In this document: positions 8,159-16,929 of the stretch, piece by piece
How the letters are laid out: the number at the start of each line of letters is the position of its first letter
How positions within the stretch are numbered: position 1 is the first letter of the stretch
NCBI GenBank assembly: GCA_900317165.1
Contig: ONFU01000003.1
Location: 1 to 48,286 of the forward strand
Length of the DNA: 48,286 bases
Origin: an uncultured Erysipelotrichaceae bacterium
GTDB taxonomy: Bacteria; Bacillota_I; Bacilli_A; RFN20; CAG-826
Direction of reading: 5' to 3'
Notes under the pieces: model-generated
What the model was told of the DNA's origin: nothing
Database searches by the model: none
Seen by the model: only the letters and a program-made list of their open reading frames with translations
Made by a program: the position numbers and the translations under genes

Positions 8159-9233
8159 GAAATTCCTCGCTTATCAGATTAAGAATTTGCTGCCGATGCT
8201 CGTTGGCATGTCGATTGTCCTATTATTCGTCGCCTTCTTAAGCGGAATATTCTCTGATGTGACTGTTTTTGTCAGAACGGGGGGAACTGAAATTAAGGGT
8301 TCCGCTTTAGCGGTTATCCCCCTTGTTATTTTCTTCTTCGTTTTCCTTTTCTCTCTTCCCCAAAGGGTTTTGGATTACCAATATAAAAGACAAATAAGCG
8401 ATACGTATCTTCAAATTCCAATGGGAAGGAACGCGTTGAGAATCCAAATTGTCTTGGTTCCTTTCGTTATGCTTCTTATCGGGTTTACGCTTGCTTTCTG
8501 GGCTGAAGTCGGTATTTACGCATCTAGGGTTGCGGCAACTAAGCCCTACTTATCAGAAATGGAGAATACCGCGATCTATTCGCCGTATTACCTTGGGTAT
8601 CTATATGCCTATTTGCATTTCGTCTTTGCGGGATTCTGCCTTTATGCCTTCGTTGCCTGCATGTCTTCGATCAGCAATTCGGCCCGTTCCGCTTCATTGA
8701 CCTCTGGGTTAGGTCTTACGGCTCTTTCCCTAGCTCCTGCCGCGGTTGCTTCGTTCTTTAATGTCGGAAGCGATTTCTATTCCACCCCATATATGTTTAG
8801 CGGGGTGGCCTTGCCGATTGTTATGCAAAACACGGTATTCCAAAACATAATAGCTTCTGATTTCTCCGGAACAATAGGTTCCTATCAACTCCCGATTTTC
8901 ATTATTTCCGTCGTGCTTGCTTACCTTCCTGGTATCCTTTCGGTTTTCTATTATTTCTTTGTTCCCGAAAAGAAAGGCGAGCTCGCAGGAAGCAAGAGTT
9001 ATTGTCCATGGTACGTAAAAGTCCCCGCGTTTTTAGGGATGATGATGCTGATAATGTTCACTTCGCCATTATTTGGGATTTTCCGTCTTGCCTCTGGTCC
9101 ATTATTCCTTGTTTTGACCTATTTCATCATGGCCGTGTACGATTCTTCTTTCAAAATCGATTTAGCTAGCGGAATCATGATCGGAATAGAAGGTTTGGTA
9201 TTCATAACCGGCGTCGTAATTAACCGTCAGTAA
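8151..9233 (+). CDS. ABC-2-type transporter membrane protein
   Basis: A 360-residue polytopic protein with about eight hydrophobic segments, several of them paired, and no catalytic motif. Its start is fixed by AAGGAGGAAGAAA just before ATG 8151 and the 8-base overlap with the ATPase gene, so the two are translationally coupled and form one exporter. The family is only loosely ABC-2-like by eye, and the cargo (lipid, peptide or polysaccharide) cannot be told from sequence. It sits directly after the giant RNA but is separated from it by that RNA's terminator. Confidence 0.7.
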   Translation: MNKKFLAYQIKNLLPMLVGMSIVLLFVAFLSGIFSDVTVFVRTGGTEIKGSALAVIPLVIFFFVFLFSLPQRVLDYQYKRQISDTYLQIPMGRNALRIQIVLVPFVMLLIGFTLAFWAEVGIYASRVAATKPYLSEMENTAIYSPYYLGYLYAYLHFVFAGFCLYAFVACMSSISNSARSASLTSGLGLTALSLAPAAVASFFNVGSDFYSTPYMFSGVALPIVMQNTVFQNIIASDFSGTIGSYQLPIFIISVVLAYLPGILSVFYYFFVPEKKGELAGSKSYCPWYVKVPAFLGMMMLIMFTSPLFGIFRLASGPLFLVLTYFIMAVYDSSFKIDLASGIMIGIEGLVFITGVVINRQ

Positions 9234-9516
9234 GCAAAATTAGGCGATACACATCATAGTTATTTAAAAAAATTTAACATTTTTATAGTTGATTTTTCCT
9301 AATTTTTCCTAAAGATAATCATATTTTCTCCGAATTAAAAAAGTTCGATAAAATCTATATTTTTCCTAAATGATTTATTGTGCAAAACCCAATGAAAATA
9401 ATGGAGAAATGCAAAAATAAGCGGATGCATGCCTTGATTTTTGGTTGAATGCTTTGCAAAGCAGGCGTATTCTTAAAGCACCATAAAAACATTTGTACGT
9501 TTAAAGGAGGTTTCTT
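9234..9516. other. AT-rich intergenic region with triplicated TTTTTCCTAA and a promoter
   Basis: This 283-base spacer is strongly AT-rich. TTTTTCCTAA occurs at 9293-9302, 9303-9312 and 9360-9369; the first two copies abut. No open frame with a ribosome-binding site is visible. The promoter of the next gene lies at its right end. Confidence 0.5.
9445..9473 (+). promoter_or_regulatory. promoter of the acidic membrane protein gene
   Basis: TTGAAT (9445-9450), a 17-base spacer, and TATTCT (9468-9473). Inside the spacer, GCTTTGCAAAGC is a perfect 12-base dyad, a possible operator. The leader is about 37 bases and ends in AAAGGAGG. Confidence 0.65.
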
Positions 9517-10749
9517 ATGGGTGAGAAAAAAGTTAGGAAGGGATTGCCCTTATGGGCATTCGGCTTAATCGCCATCGTCCTAGCGCTTGTCGCTGTGATG
9601 ATCTTCGTCCCTGTCGACAACACTTATGGTCGCGGGGAGCATTGGGGCTGGGCTGCTGGAACCTGGTGGTTCTGGAAGTCATTCCTCTTTGAAGTGCGCA
9701 GCCAGTTCCGTGGCGATGCCCTTGCGCAAGGCATCCTCTACTTCACGGTTGCTGCCGCTATCTTTATGACGGTTATCGTCCTTATGCGCAAAGAGCCAAA
9801 GAAGTTGCTCAACGTTGCCATTCTTTTGCTCGCCGGTTTCGTTACCTCTTATATTGCTGTCGTCCTCTTTGTCGGCATCGATACCGGTTATGCCGGACGT
9901 AAGGCCATGGTTGGTCTTACCGGTGGTTTGACCCTCGGTCTTATCGCCCTCTTACTCCTCTTCTTCGATGCCTTGAACTCTGGCTTACTCCCAATCGGCA
10001 AGAAAGAAGAAGCCGAACCAGAAAAAGCTGAAGTCGCTCCAGCTGACGAAGAAGAAATCCGCCGCATCGTCCGCGACGAAATGGCCAAGAACGAGCCAGA
10101 AGAAGAGCCCAAGGAAGAAGAAAAGGGCCTTGGCGAAGAAGAAGTTCGCGAAATCGTCCGCGACGAACTTGGCAAACAAGACAAAGCTCCTCAGAACATC
10201 ACTGTCGTCGTTAACAACGCCGAAGCCAAGAAAGAGGAAGAACCCGTCGCCGAAGAAGAACCTGAAGAAGAACCCGAGGAAGAGCCGGAAGAAGAACCAG
10301 CCGCCGAGGAAGAAGCTCCGGTCGAAGGTGAAGCTGAAGGTGCCGATGGCAGCCGCTTCCCGAATTCCAGAAGGCGTGGCGCGTCCTTCGAGACCAAACT
10401 CAAGAACAGCGAATACGATCTCCGTCACAAATACTATGATCTCCGCGACTACATCAAGTCCTACGGAATCAACAACCGTATCTCCCGTCCAGGTGATACC
10501 TTCTCGCTCCATCGTGAGAAACTTGTCTTCCTTACCATCTCCGGTAAGCACATCAAGGCGAGCTTCGCCCTCAATCCAGAGGATTACAAAGACACGACCA
10601 TCCCAGTCGACGTCAATACCTCCAAGAGGCTCGAAGACCTCCCATTGGCCTTCAAGGTTAAGTCCGACCTCAGCTTCCGCCGTGCGAAGAAACTCGTCGA
10701 CGACGTCATGGCTGCCAAGGGCTATACCCGCGAAGAAGACAAGAAGTAA
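9517..10749 (+). CDS. multi-pass membrane protein with long acidic linker and conserved C-terminal domain
   Basis: A 410-residue protein I cannot assign to a named family. About four membrane segments fill residues 12-160. A long Glu/Pro-rich linker (~165-285) follows; it carries a repeated helix-like unit, EEIRRIVRDEMAK and EEVREIVRDELGK, then PEEE repeats encoded by repetitive DNA at 10240-10320. The C-terminal ~115 residues look globular, with the run HKYYDLRDYIKSYG and many basic residues. Its codons are unusually uniform (mostly C-ending), suggesting very high expression. It has a good promoter, a perfect AAAGGAGG and its own terminator, so it is monocistronic. A structural role at the cell envelope is possible, but that is a guess. 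Confidence 0.75.
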   Translation: MGEKKVRKGLPLWAFGLIAIVLALVAVMIFVPVDNTYGRGEHWGWAAGTWWFWKSFLFEVRSQFRGDALAQGILYFTVAAAIFMTVIVLMRKEPKKLLNVAILLLAGFVTSYIAVVLFVGIDTGYAGRKAMVGLTGGLTLGLIALLLLFFDALNSGLLPIGKKEEAEPEKAEVAPADEEEIRRIVRDEMAKNEPEEEPKEEEKGLGEEEVREIVRDELGKQDKAPQNITVVVNNAEAKKEEEPVAEEEPEEEPEEEPEEEPAAEEEAPVEGEAEGADGSRFPNSRRRGASFETKLKNSEYDLRHKYYDLRDYIKSYGINNRISRPGDTFSLHREKLVFLTISGKHIKASFALNPEDYKDTTIPVDVNTSKRLEDLPLAFKVKSDLSFRRAKKLVDDVMAAKGYTREEDKK

Positions 10750-10764
10750 TCTCCTTGTTAATTA

Positions 10765-10799
10765 AACCCGTCTCCATCACCCACGGAGGCGGGTTTTTT
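10765..10799 (+). terminator. intrinsic terminator
   Basis: AACCCGTCTCC (10765-10775) pairs with GGAGGCGGGTT (10785-10795) with one mismatch, then a T run. It closes the acidic membrane protein gene. Confidence 0.88.
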
Positions 10800-10837
10800 G
10801 TTATCATTAAAAGGCAATAGAAAAAAGGAGAACCTCT

Positions 10838-12709
10838 ATGCATACCGAAACCCGCCTTTCCGACAACTTCTTTTATATCGGTGGATCCGACCGCCGCCTC
10901 GCCCTTTTTGAGAATGTCTACCCTCTAGAAAATGGGGCCAGTTACAATTCCTACCTCTATCTTGATGAGAAAACCCTTGTCCTTGATACGGTAGATGAAT
11001 CGGTACGCTCTGTATATTTCGAGAACATTGAATTCCTTCTTAACGGCAGGAAACTAGATTACCTAATCGTTAACCACATGGAGCCAGACCACGCTTCGAG
11101 CATTGGGGAATTGATGCTCCGTTATCCAGAGACCACGATCGTTACCAACGAGATGGCCAAGAAGTTTCTTCTTAATTATTTCCCAAAACTCGAAAACGCC
11201 AAATTCCTTATCGTTGATAACGGGGACAAACTTTCTATCGGCAAACACGTATTCACCTTCGTTAAGGCCCCAATGGTCCATTGGCCGGAAGTTATGTTCA
11301 CATATGAATTAACCGAAAAGGTTCTTTTCTCCGCGGATGCCTTTGGAACCTTCGGCGCATTGGCCGGGAACGTCCTTGCCACCCCCAAGGACTATGATGC
11401 TGCCCATTTAGCGGAGATGAGACGTTATTACACCAACATCGTCGGCAAATACGGCGAACAGGTCACCGCGGTTTTGAAGGTCGCCGAGGACTTGGAAATC
11501 AATATGATTTGTCCGTTGCACGGCCCGATCCATACGGGCAATCTCAACTTCGTCCTTAACCCATATAAACTTTGGGCCACCTATACCCCAGAAGATAGAG
11601 ACGGGGTCATGATCGCCTATTCCAGCGTCTATGGCGATACCGCCAACGCCGCAACGCGTCTAGCGACCCGTTTAGCGGAAAAAGGTTTACGCAACATCGT
11701 TATGTATGATGTTTCCAAAACCGATTCCAGCGTCCTTGTCGCCGAATCGTTTAGAGTCAATACCATCGTTTTGGCGGCGACCACCTATAACGCCGGAGTC
11801 TTCGTTAAGATGGAAGACTTCCTCCACGATTTAGCTAACCACCATATCCGTAACCGTACCATCGCCTTTATCGAAAACGGTTCTTGGGCACCTGCCGCCA
11901 AAGCCAACATGCAAAGGATTTTGGAAGGCTTGGACCTCAATTACATAGAAAAGAGCCTAACCATTGCCTCGTCTTTGAAGGAAAACCAGTTGGATGACCT
12001 TGATGAAATCGCAGAGGCCGTTGTCGCTTCAGTACGTCCAAACGAAGATAAGATCGAAGAAGAAGGCAAGGTCCTTGATCTATCCGCGATGTTCAAGCTC
12101 TCCTATGGATTGTTCGTTTGCTCTAGCGTTGATGAAAACGGAAGGATGGATGCCTCAATCAACAATTCCTTCTTCCAAGTCGCTTCCACCCCAAATCGCG
12201 TTCTTCTTTCGGTCAACAAGGCCAATAAGACCGCGGATAACATCATCGCGACCAAGAAATTTGCGATTTCGGTTCTTTCCGAAGAAGCCGATTTCTCCAT
12301 TTTCAAGAGATTCGGGTTCCAAAGCAACCGCGATGGGTCCGTCGATAAATTCGCGGGCATCGAAAACGACCTTGGCAAAACCTATAACGGCCTCTATTAC
12401 TTGAAGAAAGCCACGAACGCCTATTTCGCCTGCAATGTCGTCGAAATGGTCGATTGCGGTTCCCATATGCTATTCATCGCGGAAATCGATGAGGCCCGTG
12501 TCCTTTCCAACGTCCCATCGGTCACCTATGCCTTCTATTTCGAGCATATCAAGCCAAAGCCAATCCCCTCTGCTCCATCAAAAGAGAAGAAAATCGGTTG
12601 GCGTTGCAAGATATGCGGGTATACTTATGTCGGCGATACCCTTCCCGAAGGGTATGTCTGCCCGTTATGCAAACACCCTGCAAGCGACTTTGAGAAAGTA
12701 GAAATCTAA
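10838..12709 (+). CDS. flavodiiron protein with flavin reductase and rubredoxin domains
   Basis: A 623-residue, four-domain enzyme that reduces O2 to water and/or NO to N2O. Residues 1-250 form the metallo-beta-lactamase diiron domain with the H80-x-E82-x-D84 ligand set in NHMEPDHASS, plus later His ligands in VHWPEV and CPLHGPIH. Residues ~255-395 are a flavodoxin domain (AYSSVYGDTANAA binds FMN). Residues ~415-580 resemble a flavin reductase (SINNSFFQVASTPNRVLLSV). The last 36 residues are a rubredoxin with two C-x2-C pairs (C590/C593, C608/C611). All electron-transfer modules except the NAD(P)H dehydrogenase donor may be on one chain. AAAAAAGGAG precedes the ATG. It marks an anaerobe with oxygen or NO detoxification. 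Confidence 0.93.
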   Translation: MHTETRLSDNFFYIGGSDRRLALFENVYPLENGASYNSYLYLDEKTLVLDTVDESVRSVYFENIEFLLNGRKLDYLIVNHMEPDHASSIGELMLRYPETTIVTNEMAKKFLLNYFPKLENAKFLIVDNGDKLSIGKHVFTFVKAPMVHWPEVMFTYELTEKVLFSADAFGTFGALAGNVLATPKDYDAAHLAEMRRYYTNIVGKYGEQVTAVLKVAEDLEINMICPLHGPIHTGNLNFVLNPYKLWATYTPEDRDGVMIAYSSVYGDTANAATRLATRLAEKGLRNIVMYDVSKTDSSVLVAESFRVNTIVLAATTYNAGVFVKMEDFLHDLANHHIRNRTIAFIENGSWAPAAKANMQRILEGLDLNYIEKSLTIASSLKENQLDDLDEIAEAVVASVRPNEDKIEEEGKVLDLSAMFKLSYGLFVCSSVDENGRMDASINNSFFQVASTPNRVLLSVNKANKTADNIIATKKFAISVLSEEADFSIFKRFGFQSNRDGSVDKFAGIENDLGKTYNGLYYLKKATNAYFACNVVEMVDCGSHMLFIAEIDEARVLSNVPSVTYAFYFEHIKPKPIPSAPSKEKKIGWRCKICGYTYVGDTLPEGYVCPLCKHPASDFEKVEI

Positions 12710-12713
12710 AACC

Positions 12714-13241
12714 ATGAAACCTTTCATTACCACATCGGCGGCGACCGGGCGCGAGTATTGGCGTCTTAAAAGGGTCGAAAGAGAAAAACTCTTCATCTTT
12801 TTCGTCATTGCCGAGATGATCATCGTCGCCGCGGCCATCCTTTTCGGCTTGACGGTTAACCGTGGGAAATCCGGGAAAATCGTTTTAGACGCCTATTTCG
12901 CTTTGACGATCGCCTTTGGGGTCGCCGCGATTCTTCTTGGGGTCCTCTACCTTTTGTTCTATTTCTGGTATGGCTATCGCCCCGTTAAAAACGCCGAGGT
13001 CAAAATCGACGTCGAGGCGATGACGTTAGAAACCGATTTGGTCGGTTTCACCGGGAAAACAAAGCATGTAGTCATCCCCATCGAATATTATTCCGACAAT
13101 GGGGTGTATACGAGAATCGGCAAGAACAAACGCCATTTCATTTGGCTTGCGGACAAAAGAATGAACCGTATAGCCAAGAAGGGCTTCATCTTGATCGGCG
13201 AAAAGCTAAACGGGAAAAAGAACGAAGAAAAACCCGAGTGA
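12714..13241 (+). CDS. small membrane protein, unknown function
   Basis: A 175-residue protein of no family I recognise. Two membrane segments lie near residues 27-47 and 58-88 and leave a ~85-residue C-terminal domain with a beta-like pattern (AEVKIDVEAMTLETDL, then basic residues), a layout seen in bacterial-PH-like or YcxB-like proteins. It starts four bases after the flavodiiron gene stop and is followed three bases later by another two-TM protein, so it probably belongs to the run of genes leading into the polysaccharide polymerase. No strong ribosome-binding site is visible, which suggests coupling to upstream translation. Confidence 0.7.
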   Translation: MKPFITTSAATGREYWRLKRVEREKLFIFFVIAEMIIVAAAILFGLTVNRGKSGKIVLDAYFALTIAFGVAAILLGVLYLLFYFWYGYRPVKNAEVKIDVEAMTLETDLVGFTGKTKHVVIPIEYYSDNGVYTRIGKNKRHFIWLADKRMNRIAKKGFILIGEKLNGKKNEEKPE

Positions 13242-13244
13242 TAC

Positions 13245-13625
13245 ATGGAAGAGAAGGAAGTTATCGACGTAGTAGCCGAGGGCATGACCTTTGATGAAAA
13301 GGAAAAACCCGTGCAGGCCGCAAAAATAAAAGACGATCACCGCAAGGGGATTCGTTTTTTCGGTAGATTATCCAGCCTTCTCCTTGGAATTGCCTCCCCT
13401 GGTTTTTTCCTCTCCCTTGTCGCTAGTTTGGTCTTCTCGATCCTATATTCCGAAGCTGCGGATAACACCGTTAGGTTCGTGATGATGATTATTTGCTGGA
13501 GTTTGGTCGGTCTATTCGTTATCCTTTTCGCCGTTGGGCTTCTTGCGAGGCTTTTCATGAGAAGGCTAAAGGAGAAGGACCCAAACTTCGAACACATGGT
13601 TGATTCGGATGGTATCTATGAATAA
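13245..13625 (+). CDS. small two-TM membrane protein, unknown function
   Basis: A 126-residue protein with a charged N-terminal ~40 residues, two membrane segments (about 45-68 and 78-103) and a short charged tail. I recognise no family. Its stop overlaps the start of the next gene (ATGAATAA at 13618-13625), so translation is coupled to the polymerase/ligase-like gene. Together with the preceding 175-residue protein it forms a two-gene lead-in whose role in envelope assembly is only inferred from position. Confidence 0.7.
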   Translation: MEEKEVIDVVAEGMTFDEKEKPVQAAKIKDDHRKGIRFFGRLSSLLLGIASPGFFLSLVASLVFSILYSEAADNTVRFVMMIICWSLVGLFVILFAVGLLARLFMRRLKEKDPNFEHMVDSDGIYE

Positions 13626-15114
13626 CGAGAACGAGAAAAAGGAAATCAAGAAACCAAGCGATCCGAAATTGGAGAGGATCCTTGGTTTTATTACTCTCGA
13701 CGTCATCGCCCTCATTTGCTTTGGTTTTGGCGGGGCGAACGGATTGAATTTCCTTAGGGTTATCGGGTTCTCGGTTGCCTTATTCCTATTGCCTTATTTC
13801 CGTTATCACTTCGCGGGGGTCAAGAAGAGCAAATTACCCATATTGCCTTTGGTGGCTTTGTTCTTCCTTGGAATCTCCTATTTCTGGATGACTTATTATA
13901 CGGGGGCGATCGTTTACGGAATCCTCTTCAATCTCATAGTCAGTCTAGGTTTTATCGCGATGTTCTGCCTTGGTTCCTCATTGAGGGAATTATCGGATTT
14001 GAAGAAGGAATACATCGCTTTAGCTATTTTAGGGGCCTTAGCCCTTTTGGTCCTCGTCACCGGGTTCTATTCCCTTATTAGGTATGGCTTTTTCTACGCC
14101 GCGATAAACAATGGGAAGGTCTATTACTTTGATGGCGTTGTCTTCCCTATCGCAAGCGAAGGCAAGCTCCTTGATGGCTTCATGTTTAGGGAAGTCAATA
14201 TCGCCGTAGCAAAAGCCCCTGCCTTCATCTTGGCTTGCTCTGGCGTAGGGCTTTTCGCGATGGATTACAAAAAGAGGACTTGGAGGCTTCCTGTCCTAAT
14301 CGGCTTCACCGCGATCGGCTTACTTGACCTTATTTTCACCCCGTATCGATTGGGCTTGATTCTCTTGCTCGTGGTCTACGTAGTCATGGGAATCCATCAG
14401 CTTATTCAAATCAGGCTCTCTGGAGAGGAAAATAGGGCAACTAGGGATAAGATAGCGAAGATTGTCTTTTTCGTTCTCCTAGGGCTTGCTGGAGTGGTTA
14501 TATTGGTTCTTTTTGTCGATACGATGCTTGGGGCTTCTTCCTTCTTAAGGAAAATCCCGCTTTTCTACGCGGGCGATAAGCCAAAGACCTTTGGGGTGGC
14601 GATCGATAAAATCGAAAACGCCATCGAGGCCACCTTCTTCACCGTTAGGGGTGAGACGCGTCAAGGATTCAATTTCCTTACCACCTTATTCGGGGCGAAC
14701 GCGGTCGATGCATCCGGGACGAGGTTGATGGTTTATAACACTCATATCTTCGAATTCGATATCCTCTATCAAAACGGCCTCGTTGGTTTCGCAGGGCTCA
14801 TGTTCCTCATCTTCTTTGGGTTCTATTATGGCCACCGTTTCCTCATAAACGAGGATGGAGGACCCAAATGTCAGAGGATGGCTTTCATGGGAATCCTTTT
14901 GGGAATCTTCGTCTATTTCAGCTTCAATAACGACGAGATTCCTCTCTTACACGCGTATGGGCTTGATGAATTCTTCTCTTACCATTCATCCTTGCTCGTA
15001 CCGCTTTCGCGTTCGTCGTTCTTCCTTCTTGCGGCCTTGCTCTTAGGTTATATCTATGAGCCAAAGGAAAAGGCTGAACCATCTAAAAAAGAGGAGGCAT
15101 GCGTCAATGAATAA
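13618..15114 (+). CDS. O-antigen ligase / Wzy polymerase-like membrane protein
   Basis: A 498-residue polytopic protein with about ten to twelve membrane segments and a periplasm-side loop near residues 325-390. The loop ends with YNTHIFEFDILYQNGLVG, which resembles the conserved H-x-x-x-x-x-x-x-x-G region of the O-antigen ligase/Wzy superfamily. I place the start at ATG 13618 (MNNENEKKE), which overlaps the previous stop; an upstream in-frame ATT/ATG start is possible but weaker. It likely joins or transfers repeat units of a surface polysaccharide, in keeping with the flippase and glycosyltransferases that follow. It overlaps the downstream lipoprotein gene by 8 bases. Confidence 0.65.
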   Translation: MNNENEKKEIKKPSDPKLERILGFITLDVIALICFGFGGANGLNFLRVIGFSVALFLLPYFRYHFAGVKKSKLPILPLVALFFLGISYFWMTYYTGAIVYGILFNLIVSLGFIAMFCLGSSLRELSDLKKEYIALAILGALALLVLVTGFYSLIRYGFFYAAINNGKVYYFDGVVFPIASEGKLLDGFMFREVNIAVAKAPAFILACSGVGLFAMDYKKRTWRLPVLIGFTAIGLLDLIFTPYRLGLILLLVVYVVMGIHQLIQIRLSGEENRATRDKIAKIVFFVLLGLAGVVILVLFVDTMLGASSFLRKIPLFYAGDKPKTFGVAIDKIENAIEATFFTVRGETRQGFNFLTTLFGANAVDASGTRLMVYNTHIFEFDILYQNGLVGFAGLMFLIFFGFYYGHRFLINEDGGPKCQRMAFMGILLGIFVYFSFNNDEIPLLHAYGLDEFFSYHSSLLVPLSRSSFFLLAALLLGYIYEPKEKAEPSKKEEACVNE

Positions 15115-16030
15115 GAAAAATCTACTGTTAGTCTCCCTTCTTAGCGTGGTCCTTTCCTCTTGCGTCGATACCGCGGAACTTTATGGTGGGAACCAATATA
15201 TCGGCGGAGATTTCCTTCCAAATTGCTATAGCCATTACGATGAACCAATCAAAAAGGCCACCGTCGAGAAGACGATCCCCTTAGTTAACGATAAGGACGC
15301 GGATAACCGTTATTTCAATGGTTCCGGTTCTTTTACCAAGGCCAATGAGATGCAGGGCTTTGGCCAGGCCGCCTCTTGGCATCCTGAGGATTTCGAGGGC
15401 TTAAGTTGGACCCCCGATATCATCGATACGGGAATCGGGGTATGGGCCGATCAAACAAGCCTTATTGGAAAAGCCTATGGCCAAACTAAGAAGATGACCC
15501 TCATAAATTCGGCGTTTGGAAGGGGATATCTCTCCAAACTCTATAATGGCCAAATCCGTTGCAACGCCTGGAGCTCCTACGCGATTGTCGAACTCGATAG
15601 GCGCGGATACGGGACGATGTTCCCCGCGGAAATGCGTTCGGCGAAATATTTCGGCATGGCCCTTCGCGGAGGAAGCGACACCGAATATCCTTCTGGCAGG
15701 ACAACGACCTACGACATAAATGTCACCTTCTATAAGAGGGGTGCGAATAAAGAATTGATTGGGACCAAATTTGCCTTTGATGATGTCGTCCTCCAAACCA
15801 ACAATTCCTCGGAATATACCGCGCTCGTCGGATTCTATTTCAATGAGATCGGAGAGGAATTCTCCACGAACGGAATCGTCGGGATGTCCGTCGATTTCTG
15901 CATAGTCTCCGACAATTATGAAAAAGGCGGAGTCATTTATCATCCCTCCGATGATTTCCTAGACGAGGAGAAGTACCATAATGGACTCATCCTTTATGAA
16001 GTCTTCTTCCCGGATTCTTCCTGGTATTAA
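15107..16030 (+). CDS. predicted lipoprotein of the polysaccharide locus
   Basis: A 307-residue exported protein. The N-terminus is a lipoprotein signal: MNKK, a hydrophobic stretch, then the lipobox LSSC with Cys near residue 22. The mature part is rich in aromatic residues and beta-like segments (YFGMALRGGSDTEYP, DINVTFYKRG), consistent with a carbohydrate-binding or scaffold domain; I recognise no named family. GAGGAGG before ATG 15107 and an 8-base overlap with the polymerase/ligase gene couple the two. Its stop overlaps the stop of the convergent ATP-grasp gene. Confidence 0.72.
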   Translation: MNKKNLLLVSLLSVVLSSCVDTAELYGGNQYIGGDFLPNCYSHYDEPIKKATVEKTIPLVNDKDADNRYFNGSGSFTKANEMQGFGQAASWHPEDFEGLSWTPDIIDTGIGVWADQTSLIGKAYGQTKKMTLINSAFGRGYLSKLYNGQIRCNAWSSYAIVELDRRGYGTMFPAEMRSAKYFGMALRGGSDTEYPSGRTTTYDINVTFYKRGANKELIGTKFAFDDVVLQTNNSSEYTALVGFYFNEIGEEFSTNGIVGMSVDFCIVSDNYEKGGVIYHPSDDFLDEEKYHNGLILYEVFFPDSSWY

Positions 16031-16929
16031 TATTTTGGCAAAGTTAGCCATTCGCCCATTTCGAAATCAACCTTATCATCATCGAGGATTAAGGTTCCTT
16101 TCGCTGGGGTAAAAGTCATTTCGGAGAAATAGTTTTTTCCTTCTATTTCATATAAATCGACGCGGACAAAGGGAAAGGGGGAAGCTAAGGTCTCCGCCAT
16201 TTTTACCATTTCCGCGAAGCAAGAAGGTTTTGGAGGAATCGTATCGGCCTTCTTCCAACCATTGAATTGACTACCATCAAAAGGGGTCCAGTCTATATGG
16301 AGCTCTGTATAACGGATGTCCTCGCCTCGACCAGTTACGACATAGAGGTTTTTGGCCTTTCCGTTAAAGACATGGATCTTATATTCGGTCAATAAATGAT
16401 GGATGTCCCCCATGAATTGCTCGATTATGATTTGGGGTTTGATTGGAGAATAATGCGGTTCCACCGTCATCTTCCCATAATCCTTTTTTAGCCATTTATC
16501 GAATTTGCGCTTGGCTTCCTCGATATTCAAATCCGCTTTATTCCTAACGAGGATGTTCCATCCTGACGCGTGGCTTGCCTTCATGACGAAGGAATTCGGC
16601 AAAGAGGCGAAATCGATATCATCGAAGTGATCATAAATTCCTAGGCAAGGGATAAGAGAATCCTTATAACCTTTCTCCGCGACATAATCCCTAACCCCAA
16701 CACGTCCTGCGCAGCGGGAGGCTTCTTTGTCTTTTGGATAGACGAAAAGACGAAGGACCTGTAGCTTTTCCGTGTAACGGGTTGGGTTTTTGAGGTTTAG
16801 CTTATGATGGGTGATGTATTTATATTGCAACTTCACATAAGCGGTTTTGGAGATGGCCTTGATGATTCGCCTGCTCATTACCCCAACAAGTCTTTTCAGT
16901 TTGTTTTCCTTTAGGTTCTTATTCCGCAT
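16027..16929 (-). CDS. TupA-like ATP-grasp protein of polysaccharide synthesis
   Basis: A 300-residue soluble protein matching the TupA-type ATP-grasp family found in capsule and teichuronopeptide loci. Visible hallmarks are the N-terminal KYITHHKLNLKNPTRYTEKLQ segment (cut here), SFVMKASHASGWNI as the ATP-binding strand-loop, IIIEQFMGD, and the metal-binding end FVRVDLYEIEGKNYFSEMTFTPA. Such enzymes are thought to ligate an amino acid or similar group onto a glycan precursor. It overlaps the upstream flippase gene by 11 bases and runs in the same minus-strand operon. Confidence 0.8.
   Translation of the reverse strand: MRNKNLKENKLKRLVGVMSRRIIKAISKTAYVKLQYKYITHHKLNLKNPTRYTEKLQVLRLFVYPKDKEASRCAGRVGVRDYVAEKGYKDSLIPCLGIYDHFDDIDFASLPNSFVMKASHASGWNILVRNKADLNIEEAKRKFDKWLKKDYGKMTVEPHYSPIKPQIIIEQFMGDIHHLLTEYKIHVFNGKAKNLYVVTGRGEDIRYTELHIDWTPFDGSQFNGWKKADTIPPKPSCFAEMVKMAETLASPFPFVRVDLYEIEGKNYFSEMTFTPAKGTLILDDDKVDFEMGEWLTLPKY

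Noticed and set aside
10240..10320. Direct repeat or CRISPR-like array
   Set aside because: The repetitiveness is the codon-level echo of a Glu/Pro protein repeat within a gene.
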